DNA of 7,316 bases from an uncultured Ruminococcus sp. (GCA_900319195.1 ONNL01000077.1:1-7316); one strand, 5' to 3'; shown: positions 1 to 7,010, numbered from the stretch's first letter. Numbers and translations: made by a program. The notes: generated by a model not told the origin, from the sequence alone.

Positions 1-58
1 AGCGCTCAGAAGCTCAATGTTGTGATCAGTAAATAAGTATAAAATGAAAACTCAATTT

Positions 59-86
59 TTGTTTGGAAAATTTCAATAATTATTAT
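59..86 (+). promoter_or_regulatory. Weak SigA-like promoter candidate for the 88-aa membrane protein
   Basis: TTGTTT at 59-64 and TATTAT at 81-86 are separated by 16 bp. The -10 matches TATAAT at 5 of 6 positions but the -35 is poor, and the region is so AT-rich that such matches arise by chance. Transcription would start near 93, about 25 nt before the start codon. This is only the best candidate seen. Confidence 0.22.
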
Positions 87-117
87 TTTGAAAAACCATA
101 AGAAGAGAGGGAATAAT

Positions 118-384
118 ATGAAACTATTTGATGAGGACGGAAATTATGTTGGAGAGTTTGTAGAAGACTCTGCTCATGCGGTTGGCGATTTTACTCTTAG
201 CGTATTTGAAAAATCTCTTATATTAGGATTCCTTGTTTGTTTTATTTCTCTTCCTATTGGAATTTTTTTGCTTGTTTTATCTGTAATAGTAAAAATAATC
301 ACTAAACTATTATTCTTACCATTTCGGATTCTGTGGTGCCCTATAGAGAATTTTCTGAATTCTAATGTGCTTTGTGATTGGTAA
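118..384 (+). CDS. Small hypothetical membrane protein (88 aa)
   Basis: I do not recognise this protein family. The ATG at 118 is chosen because a good ribosome binding site (GAGAGGG, about 105-111) lies 6-7 nt upstream. A longer reading from TTG at 88 has no such site and would place the binding site inside the gene. The product starts with an acidic soluble segment (KLFDEDGNYVGEFVED, residues 2-17). A long hydrophobic stretch follows at about residues 34-59, and a second hydrophobic, partly basic stretch at about 60-73 ends in LPFRILW. This suggests a small inner-membrane protein with one or two membrane segments. No catalytic motif is visible. The gene is clearly more AT-rich than the sporulation genes beside it, which is consistent with recent acquisition or weak constraint. 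It stands alone, with a terminator 12 nt after its stop codon. That it is a gene rests on the binding site, the protein-like hydrophobicity pattern and the terminator. Confidence 0.6.
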   Translation: MKLFDEDGNYVGEFVEDSAHAVGDFTLSVFEKSLILGFLVCFISLPIGIFLLVLSVIVKIITKLLFLPFRILWCPIENFLNSNVLCDW

Positions 385-396
385 ACAACAAAAATC

Positions 397-429
397 AGCC
401 GTATCCATAAATATGGATACGGCTTTTTC
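397..429 (+). terminator. Bidirectional rho-independent terminator between the small ORF and spoIVA
   Basis: A perfect 13-bp inverted repeat, AGCCGTATCCATA (397-409) against TATGGATACGGCT (412-424), is followed by a T run on the plus strand (424-428). Read on the minus strand the same stem is followed by GATTTTTGTTGTTT, so it can also end spoIVA, whose stop codon lies only a few bases away at 430-432. With only two unpaired bases at the tip, the last A-T pairs probably open to form a normal-sized loop. Confidence 0.88.
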
Positions 430-1905
430 TTACAGTATAAAGCATATAAGTCCCGAGCAGCCGTCGTTGATAACACGTTCAAGCGTCTCCTGCAATTTCA
501 TGCGTGCCTCTACGGGCATTTTGAAGAGCTTATTATGGAGTCCCTCGTTCACAAGGTCGTTGAGCGACTTGCCGAAGATATTGGACTCCCATATTTTTTT
601 CGGGTCGTCGTCGAAGCCGTCGAGCAGGTACATCACAAGCTCCTCGGACTGCCGCTCAGTTCCCACGATGGGACTTATCGTCGTATTGATGTCCGCTTTC
701 ATGAGGTGTATCGACGGAGCGGACGCCTTCAGCCGCACTCCGTACTTTCCGCCCTGTCTGATTATTTTCGGCTCCTCGAGGGTGAGCTCTTCCATTTCGG
801 GCATGACGATACCGTAGCCTGTTGCCTCGACCTCCGCAAGTGCAGGCTCGATACGCTTGTATTTTCGCTTTATCTCGTTGAGCTCCATGAGAAGCGGCAT
901 GAGGTCGCTCTCGCTCTCTATTTCGATACCAGTTTCCTCTCCGAGGATCTTATAGAACAGGCTGCTGTCGAGCTCGGCGGTAATGGTCACGGAGCCTTTT
1001 CCGAGGTCGATAGAGGTGATGTCGGCACTCAGTATATGCGGACAGTCGGCGATAGCCTTGACAGCAGTTTCAGCCTCGCGGACAAGCTTTATATCCTTTG
1101 CCGCACTGCGAATGCAGTCGAGTATCTCCGTCCTCAGCCAGTGTCCCTTTTCAAGAGTGTTTATCCACCTTGCCGTTCTGATGTTTATCTCTTTTATCGG
1201 GAACGACCAGAGTATCTCGCGGATTATGTCCTTTATCTCCTCCTCACCGAGCTCAAGGCAGTTCACGGGAATGACCTTCGAGTCATATTTGTCCGTCAGC
1301 TCGGAGGCGAGAGCCTTAGTCTCCGCGGAATCGGGCGACTTCGTGTTGAGTATCACCACAAACGGCTTGCCGAGCTCCTTCAGCTCGCGTATTACCCTCT
1401 CCTCGCACTCGGCATATTCTTCACGCGGAATATCCGTAACCGAGCCGTCGGTCGTGACCACAAGTCCGATAGTCGAGTGGTCTGTGATGACCTTCTGTGT
1501 GCCGAGCTCAGCAGCCATGTTGAAGGGTATCTCCTCGTCAAACCATGATGTCATGACCATGCGCGGCTGTTCGTTTTCGATGTAGCCGACAGCGCTCGGG
1601 ACGATATATCCCACGCAGTCTATGAGCCGCACGTTGAAGGACGCTCCGCCGCCGAGGTCTACTTCAACAGCCTCCTCGGGAATGAATTTCGGCTCGGTCG
1701 TCATGATAGTCCTGCCTGCCGCGGACTGCGGAAGCTCGTCGAGAGCGCGTTCTTTTTTGTACTCGCTTGTGATGTTCGGAATGACGAGCGACTCCATGAA
1801 CCGCTTGATGAAAGTGGACTTGCCCGTGCGGACAGGTCCCACAACTCCTATGTAAATATCGCCGTTTGTGCGTTCAGCGATACTGCTGTAAATATCTTTA
1901 ACCAT
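430..1905 (-). CDS. spoIVA: Stage IV sporulation protein A, coat basement ATPase
   Basis: SpoIVA is the morphogenetic ATPase that coats the mother-cell face of the outer forespore membrane. It polymerises on ATP hydrolysis to form the base of the spore coat and is also needed for cortex formation. The 491-aa length is nearly the same as the Bacillus subtilis protein (492 aa). The N-terminal P-loop domain has a Walker A motif at residues 23-30 (GPVRTGKS). The adjacent sensor threonines TT are at 69-70. The Walker B-type aspartate is D96 in LIDCVGY. These match the known B. subtilis residues shifted by one position. The far C-terminus (CSGLICFIL) has the short hydrophobic ending typical of the family. 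The ATG is preceded by AGGAGA with 5 nt spacing (1911-1916). The gene lies 41 bp downstream of sipL with no obvious promoter between, so the two are probably one operon. All key ATPase residues are present, so the protein should be active. Confidence 0.97.
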   Translation of the reverse strand: MVKDIYSSIAERTNGDIYIGVVGPVRTGKSTFIKRFMESLVIPNITSEYKKERALDELPQSAAGRTIMTTEPKFIPEEAVEVDLGGGASFNVRLIDCVGYIVPSAVGYIENEQPRMVMTSWFDEEIPFNMAAELGTQKVITDHSTIGLVVTTDGSVTDIPREEYAECEERVIRELKELGKPFVVILNTKSPDSAETKALASELTDKYDSKVIPVNCLELGEEEIKDIIREILWSFPIKEINIRTARWINTLEKGHWLRTEILDCIRSAAKDIKLVREAETAVKAIADCPHILSADITSIDLGKGSVTITAELDSSLFYKILGEETGIEIESESDLMPLLMELNEIKRKYKRIEPALAEVEATGYGIVMPEMEELTLEEPKIIRQGGKYGVRLKASAPSIHLMKADINTTISPIVGTERQSEELVMYLLDGFDDDPKKIWESNIFGKSLNDLVNEGLHNKLFKMPVEARMKLQETLERVINDGCSGLICFIL

Positions 1906-1946
1906 GATATTCTCCTGACTTATGAAAATTGATTATATAAAGCTTC

Positions 1947-3503
1947 TCAAAGAACTATCGGAATGAGCAGCATACCGCCCTCTCCGAGCTTGTCGCCGCT
2001 GAGCTCGTTCTCCTCCATGACCGCTTCAACGCTCGTGCTGTACCGCTTTGCTATCTCCCACACGTCCTCGTTTTCGACTCCGAAATAGAGCTTTATCGCG
2101 TAGTCGCCGTCGCGCTGCTTCTTCACGGAATCGTCCGCGGCAATGTCTGTCAGCACCTTTATTCTCGAAGCGCTGCTGACCGATATATCGGCAGTTATAT
2201 CCGCCTTTGCAGTGAGCGTGCCGTTGTCGGAGATGTTGTATGACACGTCCTTGACCTTTATCTCAGCCGTGATAGTGCTGTCCTCTGCCGCCTTTTTGTC
2301 GAGCAGTATCTCCTGCTCGAAAGCCTCGTCCCTCTCGGGCATTGATATCATGCCGCCTGCGTCCCTGACAGCCGTTGAATAGGTGAGCATACCGCTGACC
2401 GTGACCGCTCCGCCGTCGTCGCTGAGACGGGTGTTGATGTTCCTCGGAGTGCACCTCACCGCATACACCTTCTGCGGCATATCGTCGCCCTCGGCAAGCT
2501 TTGCCGTGCAGTGAAAGCTCTCGCTCGTAACATCGGGGAGCTGCTGTGCGGATATCTCCGTGCTCAGTACGTCGCAGGGATAGACCGTCGAGAATGCGTC
2601 CTGTGCGAGCATTACCGAAGCCGTCTTTACTGCGCGGCAGCCGAGTCTCATTTCAAGCTCACAGCGCAGTATCCTGTTTGCTCCGTTTTTGTCCGCGGAG
2701 GGCGTTATCTCGCAGCTTATCACCTCGGGTGTGACGCTTATCGAAAACGTGTCGTCGATGTCGGTGACGTCGATTATCTGACTGTACGGGACGGTGAATT
2801 CCATAGGCTCAAGCTGTCCCTCACCGTCGGTCTCGCAGGAGTAGAGCAGTGAGATTTTCACGTTTCCCTTCGCAAGAAGCTTTCCCGAGATGAGCTTGCA
2901 CTCGCAGTCTGCAAGCGTGCAGCGGCAGCTCACAATGCTGAGTATATCGGGCTGTGCGGCATTGAGCTCGGTGTCGTCCGTCAGCTGTATGGTCTTATCG
3001 GAGCTCACCTTCACCGAGGCAAAGCTCACGGGCACTCTCCTGAGCTGAATGTTCATACCCTCCGCGTCCGAAATGACCTCGCTCTCCTTGTCGCAGGTCA
3101 CGCATATCTTCACGGACACAGTACCGCGCAGGTCAAGGCGGCGCTTGTTGAGTGCACGGAAATTCACGTGGTCGGTCTTAGGGCTGAGCGTTACATCTGC
3201 CTTGTCGCACGCTCTGTCGAGCTCGACTGTCTTTGTGTAGGTCTGCTGCTGGGTGACGCACTGCAAAACGGAGCTGCTGTCGCCGCAGTAGAGTATCCTC
3301 ATATCGCACCGCAGCTCATAGGTGAGCTTGCTGCCGCTCACGGAATAATCGGTTATAACGGGGACTGTCTCGCAGTGCACAAGGCGGAAAATATCGGGGT
3401 AATAGTCGGGGAGTATGTAATCAAGTCCGATATTCTGCTCCTGAACTCCGTCATAAATGCATTCGGATACGGGTATAGTCTCTCGTTTTATTTTCAGTTC
3501 CAT
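1947..3503 (-). CDS. sipL: SipL-like SpoIVA-interacting protein with SPOCS (DUF3794) and LysM domains
   Basis: The 518-aa protein matches the architecture of SipL, the clostridial SpoIVA-interacting protein required for coat localisation around the forespore. The N-terminus has the characteristic SPOCS/DUF3794 opening (VSECIYDGVQEQNIGLDYI, then LPDYYPDI). Similar beta-rich cysteine-containing segments recur through the middle (about 170-290 and 310-440), consistent with repeated SPOCS domains. A C-terminal LysM domain covers about residues 468-518, including the VWEIAKRYSTSV helix and the ending LLIPIVL. In Clostridioides difficile the LysM domain of SipL binds SpoIVA. There is no signal peptide, so it acts in the mother-cell cytoplasm. 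An ideal binding site AAGGAGGT (3510-3517) sits 6 nt before the ATG. It is the first gene of a two-gene operon with spoIVA, which supports the assignment over other DUF3794-LysM proteins. The exact domain borders are by eye. Confidence 0.9.
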   Translation of the reverse strand: MELKIKRETIPVSECIYDGVQEQNIGLDYILPDYYPDIFRLVHCETVPVITDYSVSGSKLTYELRCDMRILYCGDSSSVLQCVTQQQTYTKTVELDRACDKADVTLSPKTDHVNFRALNKRRLDLRGTVSVKICVTCDKESEVISDAEGMNIQLRRVPVSFASVKVSSDKTIQLTDDTELNAAQPDILSIVSCRCTLADCECKLISGKLLAKGNVKISLLYSCETDGEGQLEPMEFTVPYSQIIDVTDIDDTFSISVTPEVISCEITPSADKNGANRILRCELEMRLGCRAVKTASVMLAQDAFSTVYPCDVLSTEISAQQLPDVTSESFHCTAKLAEGDDMPQKVYAVRCTPRNINTRLSDDGGAVTVSGMLTYSTAVRDAGGMISMPERDEAFEQEILLDKKAAEDSTITAEIKVKDVSYNISDNGTLTAKADITADISVSSASRIKVLTDIAADDSVKKQRDGDYAIKLYFGVENEDVWEIAKRYSTSVEAVMEENELSGDKLGEGGMLLIPIVL

Positions 3504-3532
3504 ATTGAAACCTCCTTAAAAATGCTTTATAA

Positions 3533-3561
3533 ATGATATTCGTTTTTGCACGCGAATATGA
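3533..3561 (-). promoter_or_regulatory. SigE-like promoter candidate for sipL-spoIVA
   Basis: Read on the minus strand, TCATATTC (3554-3561) resembles the SigE -35 box. AATATCAT (3533-3540), 13 bp further on, is a partial match (5 of 8) to the SigE -10 CATACAAT. Transcription would start near 3526, just upstream of the sipL ribosome binding site. Mother-cell SigE control of spoIVA and sipL is known in other species. Assigning this particular site is an inference, because the -10 is only a fair match. Confidence 0.45.
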
Positions 3562-3567
3562 CTGCCG

Positions 3568-3597
3568 TGAATTTTCCGCGCATATCTTCACATAATA
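3568..3597 (+). promoter_or_regulatory. SigG-like forespore promoter for the ger operon
   Basis: TGAATT (3568-3573) and CATAATA (3591-3597) are separated by 17 bp. Both boxes and the spacing fit the SigG consensus (TGAATA, 17-18 bp, CATACTA) closely, with one mismatch in each box. GerA-type operons are known to be transcribed in the forespore by SigG. The expected start near 3603-3605 falls at the ribosome binding site GAGGTG (3603-3608), so the mRNA leader would be unusually short. SigF recognises similar sequences and cannot be excluded. Confidence 0.7.
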
Positions 3598-3613
3598 GCG
3601 TTGAGGTGATGTC

Positions 3614-5053
3614 ATGGAACAGCATATCACAGGCTCGCTTGAAAGAGACCTCAGCATTATAAGGAACATCTCGTCGGGGTCATCGGACATACTTATAAAC
3701 TGCTTCGTTACGGGAGATATAAGCTGTGCACTTATCTGCTGTGAGGGAATGGTCTCGACCTCGGTGATGACCAATCTTGTGCTCGAGCCGATAACGAGCA
3801 TTCCCGCGCAGGAGAGTCCGCAGGCGCTCTCCGATTATATAAACACACATCTTCTGCTCTCGACCGACCGCCCGACTGTCACGGACTTCGGCAAGCTCTT
3901 TTCGCTTTTGTATTCGGGATTTGCCGTGCTCATCATAGAGGGCATTGATACGGCGCTCGCATTCGGAATTCAGGGCTATGCCTCGCGCGGAATTTCCGAG
4001 CCGTCGGGAGAGGCGAACATCATGGGCTCACACGAGGGCTTTGTCGAGACGGTGAGAACGAATATGTCGATGATACGGCGCAGGATAAAGACTCCCGAGC
4101 TTGTCATGGAGCTGATGAAAAAGGGCAGTCAGAGCAATACCGACATCTGTCTCTGCTATATGCGCGACAGGGTGCCGAAGGAGCTCATGCAGCGCATACG
4201 CAAGTCGCTCGACGGAATACGGCTCGAGACAGTCCTCACAACAGGCTATATCCGCCCGTTTGTAGAGAGCCGAAGGTTCGAGCTTTTCAGCTCGACGGGG
4301 ACTACCGAGCGTCCCGACGTGCTCTGCTCAAAGCTCATAGAGGGGCGTGTCGCACTGCTTGTGGACGGTGTGCCGTTTGCGGTAGTGATACCGAAGCTCT
4401 TCTGCGAGAGCTTCCAGACACTCGACGACTACTCGTTCAAGCCGTACTATGCGACGTTCATCAGGTGGATAAAATACGCGGCATTCATAATTTCCGTGCT
4501 GCTGCCTGCCGTGTACGCGGCTATCGTCATGTATCACCCCGAGCTGCTCAACAGCACACTGCTCATGCTGCTTGTGGAGTCCGAGGAAAAGGCTCCGTTT
4601 TCGATAGTCACCGAGACCGCAGGCGTGCTGCTGATGTATGAGGTCATACGCGAGGCAGGCATACGTCTGCCCAAAACGGTCGGTGGAGCGGTGAGCATTG
4701 TGAGCGGACTCATAATTGGTGATGCGGCGGTCAGCTCGGGACTTATCAGCACTCCGCTCCTGACCGTTACCGCGCTCGCAGTGATAAGCGGCTTCGTCGT
4801 GCCCGAGCTCGACCCTGCCGTGACGGTGCTGAGGCTTGCATTTCTTGCGGCAGGAGGAATATTCGGACTTTTCGGCATAAGCATACTCGCCTGTGCGGTG
4901 CTCATCAACATCTGCTCGACCGAGGACTACGGCTTCCCGTATACAGCGCCGCTCTCGCCGTTCAGAAGCCGCGGCATGAGCGATACTGCCGTAAGGACGG
5001 GCATGAGGAATATGCAGGACAGGAATTTTACAGTGGAGGAATACCGTGAATAA
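3614..5053 (+). CDS. gerAA: GerA-family germinant receptor A subunit
   Basis: This is the A subunit of a nutrient germinant receptor in the spore inner membrane. The 479-aa length is normal for the family. A soluble N-terminal domain spans about residues 1-285 and contains family signatures such as RRRIKTPEL and TERPDV followed by LIEGRVALLVDGVPFAVV. A membrane domain follows, with hydrophobic segments at about 288-307, 338-350, 357-375, 382-398 and 405-436. The short cytoplasmic tail has the conserved STEDYGFPYTAPLSPF and a downstream DTAVR. The ATG at 3614 follows GAGGTGAT at good spacing. It is the first gene of a three-gene operon in the B. subtilis gerAA-AB-AC order and overlaps gerB by 8 bases, which suggests coupled translation. 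The symbol names the subunit type. The receptor subfamily (GerA, GerB, GerK) and the germinant cannot be told from the sequence. Confidence 0.95.
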   Translation: MEQHITGSLERDLSIIRNISSGSSDILINCFVTGDISCALICCEGMVSTSVMTNLVLEPITSIPAQESPQALSDYINTHLLLSTDRPTVTDFGKLFSLLYSGFAVLIIEGIDTALAFGIQGYASRGISEPSGEANIMGSHEGFVETVRTNMSMIRRRIKTPELVMELMKKGSQSNTDICLCYMRDRVPKELMQRIRKSLDGIRLETVLTTGYIRPFVESRRFELFSSTGTTERPDVLCSKLIEGRVALLVDGVPFAVVIPKLFCESFQTLDDYSFKPYYATFIRWIKYAAFIISVLLPAVYAAIVMYHPELLNSTLLMLLVESEEKAPFSIVTETAGVLLMYEVIREAGIRLPKTVGGAVSIVSGLIIGDAAVSSGLISTPLLTVTALAVISGFVVPELDPAVTVLRLAFLAAGGIFGLFGISILACAVLINICSTEDYGFPYTAPLSPFRSRGMSDTAVRTGMRNMQDRNFTVEEYRE

Positions 5054-6050
5054 ACAGGAGAAGGTCTCGGCGGGACAGCTTGCCGCGCTGTTGCTGATAA
5101 CGGACGTGTTCTCGCTTTTTTGTCTGAGGGGAGAGGTGTCGCTCGCAACGCTACTCGGCTTCTCAGCAGGGATAGCCGTGCAGGCGGCGCTGTCGCTGCC
5201 CGTCATAACGGCGGCAAAAAAAGAACTGCCCTTCGGGAAGGCAGCAAAGGTGCTCATATTGATATATCTGGTACTCTGCGGCGGAGAGATATTCGCAATG
5301 CTGTGGGACACCTCAGAGGTCATATATGTTCCCTCCGAGAGCTCGGGCGGACTTGCAGGGCGGTTCATGATCGCAGGACTTGTCGCACTTGTCTGCCTTT
5401 ACGCTTCGTCGGCAGGTCTCGGAGCACTCTCAAAAGCGGCGGTCATCGCGGCGGCAGTGGGAGCGCTGTGCGTTGCGGCTGTCACCGTGAGTGCGTTCAT
5501 CTCTCCCGAGTGGGAGAACATGAAAAATATAGAGAACCACCGCGGATTTTTCGGGGAGCTTCTGCGCGCCTCAGCTGTCAGCGGCGGACTCGGCTCGTTT
5601 GTTTACCTGCTCGGCAAAAGCAAGGGGAGCAAAATAAAAAATGCAACGGTCTACTTCACGGGAAAGCTCATAACTACGGTAGTTGTGCTCTGTGTGACAA
5701 TGCTCGTAGCAGGCGGCATAATGGAGGTCACGGACTTCCCTGCGGTCACGGCGGCTCAGCTCTCACAGCCGTTCTCGGTGCAGAGGATAGACTCGCTGTT
5801 CCTTGTGGTATTTGCCGTGTTTGCGGTATTTGCAGCGGCTGTGCAGTCGGTCTCGGCGGCGGAGATACTGAGGGAACTGCTCCCGAAATTCAAGTATCTT
5901 CGGAGCACGGCAGTCCTTGCACTTATGACGGGTGCGGCATTCATCTTCACGGCTGACGGGCGGCTCTATCCCTATGAGGCGGCGGCTGAGGCGGTGATAC
6001 TGCTCGCTGTACCGATAATGACACTGTGCGGAGGTGAAGAGAGAAAATGA
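5046..6050 (+). CDS. gerAB: GerB-type spore germination permease subunit
   Basis: This is the B subunit of the germinant receptor, an APC-superfamily-like membrane protein thought to hold the germinant-binding site. The 334-aa product is almost entirely hydrophobic helices separated by short loops, as expected for about ten membrane segments. It is somewhat shorter than the usual 360-370 aa. The start is GTG at 5046, preceded by GGAGGA (5035-5040) with 5 nt spacing and overlapping the end of gerA. The N-terminus (KVSAGQLAALLLITDVFSLF) matches the family pattern. The region just after it seems compressed and lacks a clear form of the usual G-x-P-rich turn after the first helix, so the protein is divergent. 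Its stop overlaps the gerC start (ATGA, 6047-6050). It is assigned by its operon position and hydrophobic pattern as well as by family resemblance. Confidence 0.9.
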   Translation: MNKQEKVSAGQLAALLLITDVFSLFCLRGEVSLATLLGFSAGIAVQAALSLPVITAAKKELPFGKAAKVLILIYLVLCGGEIFAMLWDTSEVIYVPSESSGGLAGRFMIAGLVALVCLYASSAGLGALSKAAVIAAAVGALCVAAVTVSAFISPEWENMKNIENHRGFFGELLRASAVSGGLGSFVYLLGKSKGSKIKNATVYFTGKLITTVVVLCVTMLVAGGIMEVTDFPAVTAAQLSQPFSVQRIDSLFLVVFAVFAVFAAAVQSVSAAEILRELLPKFKYLRSTAVLALMTGAAFIFTADGRLYPYEAAAEAVILLAVPIMTLCGGEERK

Positions 6051-6586
6051 AAAGGTTTATCTGTATTCTGATGCTTGCGGCATTGTGCACATCACTGTAC
6101 GGCTGTAATTCCACGGGCAGAGTCCACGACAAAGGCTATCTGCGTGCCGCGTCGATAGGGAGCGGCAGTCTCACACTCTCATTTTTCTCTGAGGATAGGG
6201 TAATAACCGCGAAGGGCAGTTCACTCAATGAAGCGCTTGCAAATGCGGAGGTCAAGCTCGGGAAGAGGATAGTCACAGGCTATACGGAGCTTGTCCTGAC
6301 GGGAGATGAGGAGAACTGTGATACGCTGTGCTGTCTGTTGAATGAGTGGAAGGTGCCGCCCTCATGCCTTATCGTCTGCTGCGGTGAGGACGGCGGAGAC
6401 ATACTCGCGGAGACCGATACGGAGACCCTTGCCGACTCCGTGCGCTGTGCGAGGTCGCAGGGGAAGGTGCCCGAAAGCAACATAATAACCGTCCTCACGG
6501 AAATGCTGAAAAAGGGGAGTGCGGACACAGCACAGCTATCATCTGACGGCAGACTCTCAGTGGGAAGGCTCGGCTGTGCGGAGTGA
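6047..6586 (+). CDS. gerAC: Short GerC-type lipoprotein subunit, N-terminal domain only
   Basis: This is the third gene of the germinant receptor operon, in the position of the C-subunit lipoprotein. The N-terminus is a lipoprotein signal (MKRFICILMLAALCTSLYGC) with lipobox LYGC at residues 17-20, so Cys20 should be lipidated and the protein held on the outer face of the spore inner membrane. Residues about 28-120 resemble the first domain of GerC proteins. An opening strand segment is followed by a stretch like ITAKGSSLNEALANAEVKLG and then KRIVTGYTELVLTGDEE. The product is only 179 aa, whereas GerC proteins are usually 350-400 aa, so the later domains are absent. A stop codon and a terminator follow closely, with no sign of a frameshifted remainder. 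The binding site GGAGGTGA (6030-6037) and the 4-base overlap with gerB support the start. It is unusually cysteine-rich. It may be a natural short form or a decayed subunit. Confidence 0.8.
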   Translation: MKRFICILMLAALCTSLYGCNSTGRVHDKGYLRAASIGSGSLTLSFFSEDRVITAKGSSLNEALANAEVKLGKRIVTGYTELVLTGDEENCDTLCCLLNEWKVPPSCLIVCCGEDGGDILAETDTETLADSVRCARSQGKVPESNIITVLTEMLKKGSADTAQLSSDGRLSVGRLGCAE

Positions 6587-6616
6587 CTGCACATATGATT
6601 TCAACGACAGAAAACG

Positions 6617-6652
6617 AAAACCTTTCTGAACGTGCGGTTCGGAAAGGTTTTT
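6617..6652 (+). terminator. Terminator between the ger operon and spoIIID
   Basis: AAAACCTTTCTGAAC (6617-6631) pairs with GTTCGGAAAGGTTTT (6637-6651), with one G-T wobble and a 5-base loop (GTGCG). A T run follows at 6648-6652 on the plus strand, 30 nt after the gerC stop. On the minus strand the stem is followed by a T-rich stretch (TTTTCGTTTTC), so it can also serve spoIIID, whose stop lies about 47 bp away. Confidence 0.85.
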
Positions 6653-6698
6653 ATATTTGGGTATTCTGATTTTCGCGCGGCTCATATCAGTACCACGG

Positions 6699-6977
6699 TC
6701 AACGGACAATATTTCGGCTTTTGCGTTTGGCTATGTCGGCGTATTTTTTCTTTGTGGCAAGACCGCCGCGGATATGCCGCTCCTTTTTATTCAGCTCGAG
6801 AATATCCCTCACCTGCGTGTAGAGCGCAGGGTCCTCCAGCCTGAGCCTTGAACTCACGTCCTTGTGCACTGTGCTCTTGGAAATACCGAATTTACGGGCA
6901 GTCTCACGCACGGTCGTCCTGTGCTCGACTATGTATTTCCCGAGGACCTCCGCCCTCTGTAACGGCTGTATTTTCAA
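6699..6977 (-). CDS. spoIIID: SpoIIID sporulation transcriptional regulator (TTG start)
   Basis: SpoIIID is a small DNA-binding protein that activates and represses many SigE-dependent genes in the mother cell, linking the SigE and SigK stages. The chosen product has 92 aa, against 93 in B. subtilis. A helix-turn-helix at about residues 22-43 (VRETARKFGISKSTVHKD) is nearly identical in its core to the family. A second conserved patch is RHIRGGLATKKKY (67-79). The C-terminal tail is strongly basic. The start is taken as TTG at 6975-6977, because AGGAGTGA (6983-6990) sits 5 nt upstream and the resulting length fits. A longer frame from 7058 would add 27 residues with no similarity to SpoIIID and would run over the promoter. 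The gene is monocistronic and convergent with the ger operon. Confidence 0.96.
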   Translation of the reverse strand: MKIQPLQRAEVLGKYIVEHRTTVRETARKFGISKSTVHKDVSSRLRLEDPALYTQVRDILELNKKERHIRGGLATKKKYADIAKRKSRNIVR

Positions 6978-7010
6978 GTTTATCACTCCTTTTTCGATTT
7001 GCTTCGTAAC

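Noticed and set aside
1..36. Open frame of 11 codons ending in TAA at the left edge, which could be the end of an upstream gene
   Set aside because: It is too short to recognise, and an open run of this length is expected by chance.
535..1548. Long plus-strand open frame of 337 codons opposite spoIVA
   Set aside because: It is a shadow of the confidently identified spoIVA gene, with no family resemblance and no suitable ribosome binding site noted.
4328..5368. Long minus-strand open frame of 346 codons opposite gerA and gerB
   Set aside because: It overlaps two real genes, its translation is low-complexity and rich in His, Arg and Glu, and it crosses the gerA-gerB junction. It is a GC-driven shadow.
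5120..5956. Plus-strand 278-codon frame inside gerB
   Set aside because: Its Arg/Gly/Cys-rich translation is typical of an out-of-frame reading of a hydrophobic membrane protein gene.
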